NCBI RefSeq assembly: GCF_017948455.1 | Contig: NZ_JAFFSU010000012.1 | Coordinates: 124,001-188,000, forward strand | Direction of reading: 5' to 3' | Length of the DNA: 64,000 bases | Source of the DNA: Streptomyces sp. GESEQ-4 | GTDB lineage: Bacteria; Actinomycetota; Actinomycetes; Streptomycetales; Streptomycetaceae | Shown: positions 1 through 6,636 of the stretch, in pieces | How positions within the stretch are numbered: the first letter of the stretch is position 1 | Layout: each line of letters opens with the position of its first letter | Position numbers and translations under genes: made by a program | The notes under the pieces: model-generated | Told to the model about the DNA's origin: nothing | The model's input: the letters and a program-made list of their open reading frames with translations, nothing else | Database searches by the model: none

Positions 1-493
1 CGAAGACCGTCGTACCGGCCTTGGCGCGGTGGGCGAGGGCCGCGAGGGTCGCCGTACGGCTCGGCTCCTCGCTCAGGCCCGTGCCGGTCACCCAGAAGAC
101 GCTCGCGTCGCGGATCGCGTCGAGGTCGAGCTCATGGGCGTCGATCTCCAGGTCCGGGGCCTTGGGGCGGCGGTAGAAGTACAGCGGGAAGTCGTCCGGC
201 GGGAAGACCTCGCAGAAGGTGACGGGGGTGGGCAGTCCGGCGACCGGGGTGACCCAGCGGTCGTCGACGCCGAAGTCCCGCAACGCCTCGTGGAGGTAGG
301 TGCCGAACGGGTCGTCGCCGGTACGGGTGATCACGGCGGTACGGCGGCCGAGGCGGGCCGCGGCGACCGCGACGTTCGTCGCCGAGCCGCCGAGGAACTT
401 GCCGAAGGACGTCACCTGCGGCAGCGGGACACCCGTCTGCAGCGGATAGAGGTCCACGCCGATCCGCCCCATGGTGATCAGGTCGTACGCCAT
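1..493 (-). CDS. iolC: 5-dehydro-2-deoxygluconokinase, PfkB family (partial, runs off left edge)
   Basis: The N-terminal 164 residues of a PfkB/ribokinase-family kinase are present and the rest lies outside the window. The likely role is phosphorylation of 5-dehydro-2-deoxy-gluconate in cytoplasmic myo-inositol breakdown. The start reads MAYDLITMGRIGVDLYP, which is typical of IolC. The PfkB signature GGSATNVAVAAARLG spans about residues 35-49. The ATG at 493 is preceded by GAAGGGA, about 5 nt upstream. The gene is divergent from a TIM-barrel isomerase of the kind found in inositol clusters, which supports IolC over a generic sugar kinase. Substrate is inferred from family and context. Confidence 0.85.
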   Translation of the reverse strand, partial: MAYDLITMGRIGVDLYPLQTGVPLPQVTSFGKFLGGSATNVAVAAARLGRRTAVITRTGDDPFGTYLHEALRDFGVDDRWVTPVAGLPTPVTFCEVFPPDDFPLYFYRRPKAPDLEIDAHELDLDAIRDASVFWVTGTGLSEEPSRTATLAALAHRAKAGTTVF

Positions 494-523
494 CGCGTTC
501 CCTTCGTATCGGCTCTCTCCGGC

Positions 524-589
524 TTTCTAGACCCCGATGGCGAGCCCTGTCAATGTTTTGTCCAGACATTCGGACCAGACCTTGACAGG
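524..589. promoter_or_regulatory. Divergent promoter/operator region of the inositol genes
   Basis: The 125-bp gap between the divergent genes holds nested inverted repeats. CCTGTCAA (546-553) pairs with TTGACAGG (582-589). Inside are TGTC-CA-GACA (559-568) and GTCC/GGAC half-sites at 560-563 and 572-575. On the minus strand TTGACA (553-548) stands 18 nt before TAGAAA (529-524), a plausible sigma-70-type promoter for iolC that overlaps the outer repeat. The TGTC/GACA half-sites look like a GntR- or ROK-type operator. The regulator is not identified here. Confidence 0.5.
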
Positions 590-618
590 CCCCGCCGTGC
601 GACCGGAAGCTGGCGGCC

Positions 619-1536
619 ATGACTTCGTTGTCACCACAGTCCTCACTGTCCCGCATCCGGGTCGGGTCGGCGCCCGACTCCTGGGGTGTGTGGTTCCCCG
701 ATGACCCGCAGCAGGTTCCCTGGCAGCGCTTCCTGGACGAGGTCGCGCAGTCCGGCTACGAGTGGATCGAGCTCGGCCCGTACGGCTATCTGCCGACCGA
801 CCCCGCCGTGCTCACCCAGGAGACCGCGAGGCGTGGCCTCAAGGTGTCGGCCGGGACGGTCTTCACGGGGCTGCATCACGGTGAGGCCGTGTGGGACAAG
901 ACGTGGGCGCATGTCGCGGACAACGCGGTGCTCGCGCAGGCCATGGGGGCGAAGCATCTGGTCGTCATCCCGTCCTTCTGGCGGGACGACAAGACCGGTG
1001 AGGTCCTGGAGCCGAGTTCTCTGACGGCCGAGCAGTGGCGGAACCTCGCCTCGCTGACCGAGCGGCTGGGGCGTCGGGTGCGGGAGGAGTACGGCCTGCG
1101 GATCGTCGTCCACCCGCACGCCGACACGCACATCGACTCCGAGGAGAACGTCGTCCGCTTCCTCGACGCGACCGACTCCGACCTGGTGTCGCTGTGCCTG
1201 GACACCGGGCACTACGCGTACTGCGGTGGGGACAGCGTCAAGCTCATCGAGACGTACGGTTCGCGGATCGGGTATCTGCATCTCAAGCAGGTGGATCCGG
1301 AGATCCTGGCGCAGGTGCGGGCGGAGGGGACGCCGTTCGGGCCCGCGGTGGCGCGGGGTGTGATGTGCGAACCGCCCTCCGGGGTGCCGGCGTTGGGGCC
1401 TGTGCTGGAGGCTGCGCAGCGGCTGGATGTGGATCTGTTCGCGATCGTGGAGCAGGACATGTATCCGTGTGCGGCGGATGTGCCGTTGCCTATTGCGGTG
1501 CGGACGCGGGCGTTTTTGAGGTCTTGCGGGGCGTAG
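619..1536 (+). CDS. Sugar phosphate isomerase/epimerase (xylose-isomerase-like TIM barrel), inositol-associated
   Basis: This 305-residue protein belongs to the AP endonuclease 2/xylose isomerase-like TIM-barrel superfamily and probably acts on inosose-type or keto-sugar intermediates in the cytoplasm. The N-terminal motif GSAPDSWGVWF is at residues 16-26. Likely metal ligands lie in HPHADTH (about 165-171), LDTGHY (194-199) and YLHLKQVD. It is divergent from iolC across a shared operator region, so it is probably co-regulated with inositol use. IolE-like dehydratase or IolI/IolH-like isomerase activity are both possible. ATG 619 is used; no strong ribosome site precedes it, so a nearly leaderless transcript is possible. 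Confidence 0.8.
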   Translation: MTSLSPQSSLSRIRVGSAPDSWGVWFPDDPQQVPWQRFLDEVAQSGYEWIELGPYGYLPTDPAVLTQETARRGLKVSAGTVFTGLHHGEAVWDKTWAHVADNAVLAQAMGAKHLVVIPSFWRDDKTGEVLEPSSLTAEQWRNLASLTERLGRRVREEYGLRIVVHPHADTHIDSEENVVRFLDATDSDLVSLCLDTGHYAYCGGDSVKLIETYGSRIGYLHLKQVDPEILAQVRAEGTPFGPAVARGVMCEPPSGVPALGPVLEAAQRLDVDLFAIVEQDMYPCAADVPLPIAVRTRAFLRSCGA

Positions 1537-1585
1537 GGGCGCCTATTGGTGTGCCGGGTTGCGGGATTGGGCGACTGCGGGTTGT

Positions 1586-1674
1586 GGGGGTTGTTCGCGC
1601 AGTTCCCCGCGCCCCTATCGGGGCGCTGTACTGCAACGTCCTTAGGGGCGCGGGGAACTGCGCGACCAGCCCCC
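1586..1674. repeat. Long inverted repeat built from two copies of a dispersed Streptomyces repeat
   Basis: Arms 1586-1617 and 1643-1674 match at 30 of 32 positions as an inverted repeat around a 25-nt loop. Each arm contains the 20-mer GCGCAGTTCCCCGCGCCCCT (1597-1616, and inverted at 1644-1663). The left copy also forms its own short hairpin, GCGCCCC/GGGGCGC. It lies 50 bp after the isomerase stop and could end transcription in both directions. The rest of the 1537-1894 gap holds no gene I can support. Confidence 0.8.
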
Positions 1675-1699
1675 ACCGGCTCGCGGCAAGCAACCCTCC

Positions 1700-1726
1700 T
1701 GTCACAAATACCCCTCTCGTGTCACA
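1700..1726 (+). promoter_or_regulatory. Pair of TGTCACA direct repeats upstream of a small HTH gene
   Basis: TGTCACA occurs at 1700-1706 and 1720-1726, exactly 20 bp apart, with a weaker GTCACA at 1752-1757. Two helical turns of spacing suggests a protein-binding site in the promoter of the downstream small regulator. Weak evidence. Confidence 0.25.
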
Positions 1727-1894
1727 CATGTCCCATGTTCGCGAGTCATCCGTCACACCCCGTACACAGGCCCTGACCCGCGCTCACTCTGCGTCGTTCA
1801 CCGGACACAGGCTTTGTGATCGCCAGCGCAGCGCCCGGTACCCCCGACGGCCGTTCCCGGCTGCCGCCGCGGTGCGCGCAGGGAGGTGCACCTC

Positions 1895-2095
1895 ATGACC
1901 GACCGACGGCTTTGGTCCTACAAGGAGATCGCGGCGCACATCCGGGTGCAGCCGGACACCGTGCGGTCCTACCGCAAGCACGGGCTGCTGCCGCCACCCG
2001 ACCATGTGGAGGGCGGCAAACCCTACTGGTACGCGGACACCGTCCGGGCGTGGGTCGCCTCCCGCCCGGGCAACCGCGCCCGCAGAGAGGACTGA
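1895..2095 (+). CDS. Small helix-turn-helix DNA-binding protein (excisionase/MerR-like)
   Basis: A 66-residue protein that is almost entirely one winged-helix/MerR-type DNA-binding unit: SYKEIAAHIRVQPDTVRSYR, then KHGLLPPPD and GGKPYWYADTVRAWVASRPG. It resembles the excisionase-like stand-alone HTH proteins common in Streptomyces (the BldC size class, but not BldC itself). The ATG at 1895 has GGGAGG (1881-1886) 8 nt upstream. The in-frame GTG at 1886 overlaps that ribosome site and is less likely. Target genes are unknown. Confidence 0.8.
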   Translation: MTDRRLWSYKEIAAHIRVQPDTVRSYRKHGLLPPPDHVEGGKPYWYADTVRAWVASRPGNRARRED

Positions 2096-2128
2096 ACGGC
2101 CCGCGCCTGCCCGGAAGGCGCGGCGCGT

Positions 2129-3175
2129 TCAGCTCCACGGCTCGATGACCGTCACCCCCGCTCCCGGTGCCGTACCCATCGCGGCGAGGGCCGACGGTGT
2201 CGCGTCCAGCGTGATGGTGGAGGTGACCAGGAGGTCGGGGCGCAGGACGCCGGTCCGGACCAGCTCCAGCATGGGCGGGTAGGTGTGCGCCGCCATGCCG
2301 TGGCTGCCGAGGAGTTCCAGTTCCAGGGCGATCGCTCGGGCCATCGGGACCGGGGTGGTGCCCGTGGGCGACGGGAGCAGACCTACCTGGACGTGCCGGC
2401 CCCGGCGGCGCAGGCCGTTCACGGAGGCGGCGCAGGTCGCGGGGGCGCCGAGGGCGTCCAGGGAGAGGTGGGCGCCGCCGCCCGTGAGGTCGCGGACCGC
2501 CGCCGCCGTGTCCGGCGTCCCCGTCCCGTCCACGCACTCCGCCGCCCCGAACTTCCTTGCCAGGTCCAGGGCCCCGGCGGATACGTCGACGGCGATCACC
2601 CTCGCCCCGGACGCCGCCGCGATCATCACCGCCGACAGGCCCACACCCCCGCAGCCGTGCACCGCGACCCACTCCCCCGCCGCGACCCTGCCCTGCTGCA
2701 CCACCGCCCGGAACGCCGTCGCGAACCGGCAGCCCAGCGAGGCCGCCGTCGCGAACGACATGCCGTCGGGCACGGCGACGAGGTTGACGTCGGCGTGGTC
2801 CAGCGCGACGTACTCGGCGAACGAGCCCCAGTGAGTGAAGCCGGGCTGGGTCTGGCGCTCGCACACCTGCTGGTCGCCCGCCGCGCAGGATGCGCAGGTG
2901 CCGCAGGCGCACACGAAGGGGACGGTCACTCGGTCGCCGGGCCGCCATGCGGTCACCCGGTCGCCCACCGCCTCGATGACACCGGCGAGTTCATGGCCCG
3001 GGACGTGCGGGAGCGTGATGTCCTCGTCGTGGCCTTGCCAGCCGTGCCAGTCGCTGCGGCAGAGGCCGGTTGCTTCGACCCTTACGGTCACTCCGTGGGG
3101 GGCGGGGGTGGGGTCGGGGGCGTCGTCTCTGACCTCGGGGGGTTGTCCGTACCGCTCGAACATCACTGCGCGCAT
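2129..3175 (-). CDS. Zinc-dependent alcohol dehydrogenase (MDR family)
   Basis: A 348-residue medium-chain NAD(P)-dependent alcohol dehydrogenase. Catalytic-zinc ligands are Cys39 in GLCRSDWHGW and His61-Glu62 in GHE. Structural-zinc cysteines lie in CACGTCASCAAGDQQVC. The nucleotide-binding loop is GCGGVGLSAV. The GRS-type motif ATGLCRSDW is common in broad-range zinc alcohol dehydrogenases, so the substrate is not predictable. The ATG at 3175 has GGAGG 10 nt upstream. A longer frame starting at 3232 lacks family support. It shares its orientation with the MMPL gene but is separated by about 100 bp and a dispersed repeat. Confidence 0.88.
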   Translation of the reverse strand: MRAVMFERYGQPPEVRDDAPDPTPAPHGVTVRVEATGLCRSDWHGWQGHDEDITLPHVPGHELAGVIEAVGDRVTAWRPGDRVTVPFVCACGTCASCAAGDQQVCERQTQPGFTHWGSFAEYVALDHADVNLVAVPDGMSFATAASLGCRFATAFRAVVQQGRVAAGEWVAVHGCGGVGLSAVMIAAASGARVIAVDVSAGALDLARKFGAAECVDGTGTPDTAAAVRDLTGGGAHLSLDALGAPATCAASVNGLRRRGRHVQVGLLPSPTGTTPVPMARAIALELELLGSHGMAAHTYPPMLELVRTGVLRPDLLVTSTITLDATPSALAAMGTAPGAGVTVIEPWS

Positions 3176-3243
3176 GTGCCTTGGCCTCCGGGGTGGGTGC
3201 CGCGATGTGTCGGTTGTCGTCTGCTGCACCATCGTGGCTGGTC

Positions 3244-3263
3244 GCGCAGTTCCCCGCGCCCCT
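3244..3263 (+). repeat. Dispersed intergenic repeat, 20-mer copy
   Basis: An exact copy of GCGCAGTTCCCCGCGCCCCT lies between the alcohol dehydrogenase start and the MMPL stop (3277). Unlike the copies near 1597 and 41531, it is not followed by a perfect GGGGCGC arm (it reads TAAACGGCG), so the hairpin is decayed. Confidence 0.75.
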
Positions 3264-3276
3264 TAAACGGCGTTGC

Positions 3277-5529
3277 TCAACCCTGGGCTGTCACCTTGTC
3301 CCTCGTCTCCTCCCCTGCCCCCCTTACGTCCGGCTGCGCCGTTCCGGCCCCATCCCCCTCGCTCAAGCCGAACCGCTGATGCAGGCGGCGCAACGGACCC
3401 GGTGCCCACCACGTCGCCCTGCCTGTGAGGCGCATGACCGCTGGGACCAGGAGGCTGCGGATGATCATGGCGTCCATGAGGACCGCTAGGGCGATGCCCA
3501 GGCCGAGCATCTTGGTGTTGGTTACTCGGGAGGTGCCTATGGCGACCATCACCACGGCCAGGATGACGGCGGCGGCGGTGATCAGGCCGCCGGTGCGTTG
3601 CAGGCCGTGCCGGACTGCCTGCTCGTGGTCGCCTGTGTGGTCGTACTCCTCCTTGATGCGGGAGAGCAGGAACACGCCGTAGTCCATGGAGAGTCCGAAG
3701 GCCACGCAGAACATCAGGACCGGGAGGGTGGTCTCGATGGAGCCGGGGCTGGTGAAGCCGAGCAGGCCGGAGAGGTGGCCGTCCTGGAAGACCCAGACCA
3801 CCGCGCCGAACATCGCCGTCAGGCTGAGCGCGTTGAGTACCACCGCCTGGATGGGGATGAGCACGCTGCCGGTGAGGAGGAAGACCAGGAGCAGGGTGAC
3901 TATGGCGATGAAGGCCGCCGCCCAGGGCAGTTGCTCGGCGATGGCGTCCTTGGAGTCGACCAGGACGGCCGCGGTGCCGGTCACCTTGGTGTCGAAGGGG
4001 GCGTCGGTTTGCCGTAGTTCGCCGACGAGTCGCTGGGCCTGGTCGTCGACCGGCTCGCCCTCGGGCTGCACGGTGAAGTAGGCCGAGTCGCCCTTCACCA
4101 GCGGGCCCTCGACCCGCAGCACGTCGGGGAGGGCGGCGATCCGCTGTTTGTAGGCGGCGTACTGCGCCTCGGTCGCCCCTCCCTCGGCCAGCACTTCCAG
4201 GCCGCCGCCGGGGCTGCCCGGGAAGCCTTCGCGGATGTGTTGCTGCACGACGTGGGACTCGGCGTCGGCCGGCAGCTGGCGGTCGTCCGCCGTGCCGAAC
4301 TTCACGCCCAGGAACGGCAGGCCCAGCAGGACCAGCACGGCGGTGGTGCCCAGGGCGAAGAACGGGGCGCGACGCATGACGAGGGACGCGGTGCGCGCCC
4401 AGGCCGAACCTTCTTCGTCAGAGGTGTCGGGGGCGACGGTCGCCTTGGACGGCCTCCCGCGTCGGAACAGCTTCCGCAGATCCAGTGCGTTCACCCGGTG
4501 GCCCAGCAGCACCAGCGCCGCCGGGAGCAGGATCAGCGCCGCCGCCGCGGCCAGCAGCACCACGGCGATGCCGGCGTAGGCGAAGGACCGCAGGAAGTAC
4601 TGCGGGAAGAGCAGCATCGCCGCCAGCGACACCGCGACCGTGAGGGCGGAGAAGAGGACGGTGCGGCCCGCCGTGCGCAGTGTGGTGCCGACCGCCGTCA
4701 ACGGCTCGGCTCCCGTGGAGAGTTCTTCGCGGTAGCGGCGGACGATGAACAGGGCGTAGTCGACGGCCAGTCCCAGGCCCAGGGCCGTGGTCAGGTTGAT
4801 CGCGAAGATGGAGACGTCGGTGAACTCGGTGAGGCCGCGCAGGATCGCGTTCGTCCCCAGGATCGCGACGATGCCGATGCCGAGCGGCAGCAGGGCCGCG
4901 ACCGCGCTGCCGAAGACCATCACCAGCAGGACGAGGGTCACCGGCAGGGCGATCACCTCGGCGCGGGTCAGGTCCTCCTGGATGATCGCCTGCATCTCGT
5001 GCCGCACGGCGACCATGCCGCCGACCTTCACCTCCACCGGGCCGTGCGTGCCGCGGAACGAGGGCACGATGCGGTCCAGGGTCTCGCCCATCGCCGTCTC
5101 GTCGCCGGTGAGGCGGGCGGCGATCAGCGCCTCGTGTCCGTCCTCGGCGCGCAGGGCGGCAGCCGCCGAGGGCTCGGCCTGCCAGTAGGAGCCGACACCT
5201 ATGACGCCCTTCTCCCTTGCCAGCCGCTCGGCGAGACGCTCGGCCTCGGCGGCGACCGCCGGATCGTCGACCGAGGCGCGGCCCGCGTCGACGAGCAGCA
5301 GGAAGTTGGGCTGGGAGTCGGGGAATTCACGCTCCAGTGCCCTGGTCGCGTAGGTCGACTCGGCGGCCGGGTCCTCCCAGCCGCCGCTCCCCAGCCGGTC
5401 GGCCACACCGCTGCCGGCCAGTACGGCTAAGGCTGTCAGCACCAGGGCCGCGAGCAGCGACAACCGGGGTCGTGCGGTGACGAAGCGGGTCCAGGCTCCG
5501 ACCCGAGGTGGGCTGTTGACTTCGGTCAT
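3277..5529 (-). CDS. MMPL/RND-family membrane transporter
   Basis: A 750-residue inner-membrane proton-driven exporter of the actinobacterial MMPL type, likely moving a hydrophobic compound or lipid. The architecture is one N-terminal membrane helix (about 22-42), a periplasmic domain, a helix block (about 190-345), a cytoplasmic linker, a second periplasmic domain, and a C-terminal helix block (about 535-700). Both halves carry the paired Asp-Tyr motif thought to relay protons: GLGLAVDYALFIVRR and AFGLSMDYGVFLLSR. The ATG at 5529 is preceded by GAAGGGGAC. It is divergent from a TetR gene across a large operator, so repression by that TetR with relief by a substrate is likely. Substrate unknown. 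Confidence 0.9.
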   Translation of the reverse strand: MTEVNSPPRVGAWTRFVTARPRLSLLAALVLTALAVLAGSGVADRLGSGGWEDPAAESTYATRALEREFPDSQPNFLLLVDAGRASVDDPAVAAEAERLAERLAREKGVIGVGSYWQAEPSAAAALRAEDGHEALIAARLTGDETAMGETLDRIVPSFRGTHGPVEVKVGGMVAVRHEMQAIIQEDLTRAEVIALPVTLVLLVMVFGSAVAALLPLGIGIVAILGTNAILRGLTEFTDVSIFAINLTTALGLGLAVDYALFIVRRYREELSTGAEPLTAVGTTLRTAGRTVLFSALTVAVSLAAMLLFPQYFLRSFAYAGIAVVLLAAAAALILLPAALVLLGHRVNALDLRKLFRRGRPSKATVAPDTSDEEGSAWARTASLVMRRAPFFALGTTAVLVLLGLPFLGVKFGTADDRQLPADAESHVVQQHIREGFPGSPGGGLEVLAEGGATEAQYAAYKQRIAALPDVLRVEGPLVKGDSAYFTVQPEGEPVDDQAQRLVGELRQTDAPFDTKVTGTAAVLVDSKDAIAEQLPWAAAFIAIVTLLLVFLLTGSVLIPIQAVVLNALSLTAMFGAVVWVFQDGHLSGLLGFTSPGSIETTLPVLMFCVAFGLSMDYGVFLLSRIKEEYDHTGDHEQAVRHGLQRTGGLITAAAVILAVVMVAIGTSRVTNTKMLGLGIALAVLMDAMIIRSLLVPAVMRLTGRATWWAPGPLRRLHQRFGLSEGDGAGTAQPDVRGAGEETRDKVTAQG

Positions 5530-5568
5530 GGTGCGGTGTCCCCTTCACCGTGGAAACCATAGACTGGA

Positions 5569-5624
5569 AAACACGAGACATCGCTCGCGTTCCGACTCAA
5601 GAATGCGAGCGGTCACTCGTGTTT
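5569..5624. promoter_or_regulatory. Extended palindromic operator between tetR and the MMPL gene
   Basis: A 56-bp near-symmetric element. AAACACGAG (5569-5577) pairs with CTCGTGTTT (5616-5624), and CGCTCGCGTTC (5582-5592) with GAATGCGAGCG (5601-5611, one mismatch). The centre is at 5596-5597. Two nested dyads suggest two TetR dimers side by side. It covers the promoters of both genes and fits auto-repression plus control of the exporter. Confidence 0.7.
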
Positions 5625-5657
5625 GTCAATGATGTTCGGAGAGCTGGGGATAACCGC

Positions 5658-6329
5658 GTGCCCGACAACCAGGAGCAGCAGGAGAAGAAGGACCAGCCGC
5701 GCCGGCGCCAGGCCCGCGGCGAGCGCCGCATCGCCCAGCTGCTGGAGGCCGCGGCCAACGTCTTCTGCACGACCGGCTACACGGCGGCCAGCGCCAACGC
5801 CATCGCCCGCGAGGCGGGCGTCTCGCCGGGCACGCTGTACCAGTTCTTCCCGAACAAGGAAGCGATCGCGATCGAGCTGGGCGACCGGCTCATGCGCGAG
5901 ATGCGGGAGGCGTACGGCGAGGCGCTCGCGCCGGTCGACCCCGCGACCCCGCTGGAGGAGGCCGTCGGCGCGGCCGTCGACCGCTTCATCGCCTTCAACT
6001 GCGAACACCCCGTGTTCTTCGCGCTGATGCACGGCCCCGACGTCCCCGGCCGGATCGCCGAGGACCACGACGCGCTGCACGCGACCCTGCTCTCCCGGGT
6101 GGAGGGCCTGCTCGCCTCGCTCCTGCCGGACACCCCCGCCACCGGCATCACCCGCATCGCGCATGTCGTCCTGGGGATGTACATGGCCGGCCTGGAGCTG
6201 GTACTCGCCCACGAGGGCGCCGAACGCGACGCGTACATCCAGGAATTGAAGAACGTCCTGATCCGCTACCTGGACCCGATGGTCGGCGACCGGCTCGACC
6301 GGTCCCCCTCTTGGACCCATACCCCCTAG
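5658..6329 (+). CDS. TetR-family transcriptional regulator of the adjacent MMPL exporter
   Basis: A 223-residue TetR protein. The HTH reads TAASANAIAREAGVSPGTLYQFFPNKEAI near the N-terminus and is followed by a typical all-helical ligand domain. The GTG at 5658 (VPDNQEQ) is chosen because CTGGGGA lies just upstream and the stretch before it is the operator. The earlier in-frame ATG at 5550 would place the operator inside the coding sequence. It probably represses itself and the divergent transporter. Its stop codon (6327-6329) lies inside the CsoR-type operator of the downstream copper genes. Confidence 0.88.
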   Translation: MPDNQEQQEKKDQPRRRQARGERRIAQLLEAAANVFCTTGYTAASANAIAREAGVSPGTLYQFFPNKEAIAIELGDRLMREMREAYGEALAPVDPATPLEEAVGAAVDRFIAFNCEHPVFFALMHGPDVPGRIAEDHDALHATLLSRVEGLLASLLPDTPATGITRIAHVVLGMYMAGLELVLAHEGAERDAYIQELKNVLIRYLDPMVGDRLDRSPSWTHTP

Positions 6330-6335
6330 GGGTAC
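6319..6335. promoter_or_regulatory. CsoR-type copper operator
   Basis: TACCCC (6320-6325) and GGGGTA (6329-6334) form the G/C-rich palindrome characteristic of CsoR-family copper sensors. A second GGGTA follows at 6343-6347. It sits 68 bp before copZ and overlaps the stop codon of the upstream tetR gene. Copper loading should release CsoR and switch on copZ-copA. No csoR gene is present in this window. Confidence 0.7.
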
Positions 6336-6402
6336 ACTCTGTGGGTATGGGGCTCTCCCCTGGGCCCCCTCAGCCCCACATGCCTCCACGAGGAGTTACG
6401 AC

Positions 6403-6618
6403 ATGAGCGTCACCGCCACGTACAAGGTCAGCGGGATGAGCTGCGGACACTGCGAGGGCGCCGTCTCCGGCGAGATCTCCGAACTCCCCGGCGTCAGCTC
6501 GGTGAAGGCCGTCGCCTCGACCGGCGAGGTCACCGTCACCTCGGAGGCCGCGTTGGACGCAGAGGCCGTGCGCGCCGCCGTCGACGAGGCCGGTTTCGAG
6601 CTCGTCGGCACGGTCTGA
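6403..6618 (+). CDS. copZ: Copper chaperone, heavy-metal-associated domain
   Basis: A 71-residue single HMA domain with the Cu(I)-binding motif GMSCGHC (Cys14 and Cys17), a ferredoxin-like fold length and no signal peptide, so it is cytoplasmic. It should carry Cu(I) to the P-type ATPase encoded 18 bp downstream in the same operon. CGAGGAG lies 7 nt before the ATG. A CsoR-type palindrome upstream indicates copper induction. Confidence 0.93.
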   Translation: MSVTATYKVSGMSCGHCEGAVSGEISELPGVSSVKAVASTGEVTVTSEAALDAEAVRAAVDEAGFELVGTV

Positions 6619-6636
6619 GACACCCCGAGAGCGCAC

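Noticed and set aside
29..656. Long open frames on both strands over the inositol genes
   Set aside because: They are shadows caused by GC-rich third positions; they are Arg/Ala/Gly-rich and lack family motifs, whereas the kinase frame on the minus strand matches IolC.
2285..3379. Open frame opposite the alcohol dehydrogenase
   Set aside because: Low-complexity, Arg-rich translation with no domain; the dehydrogenase frame has all zinc-binding motifs.
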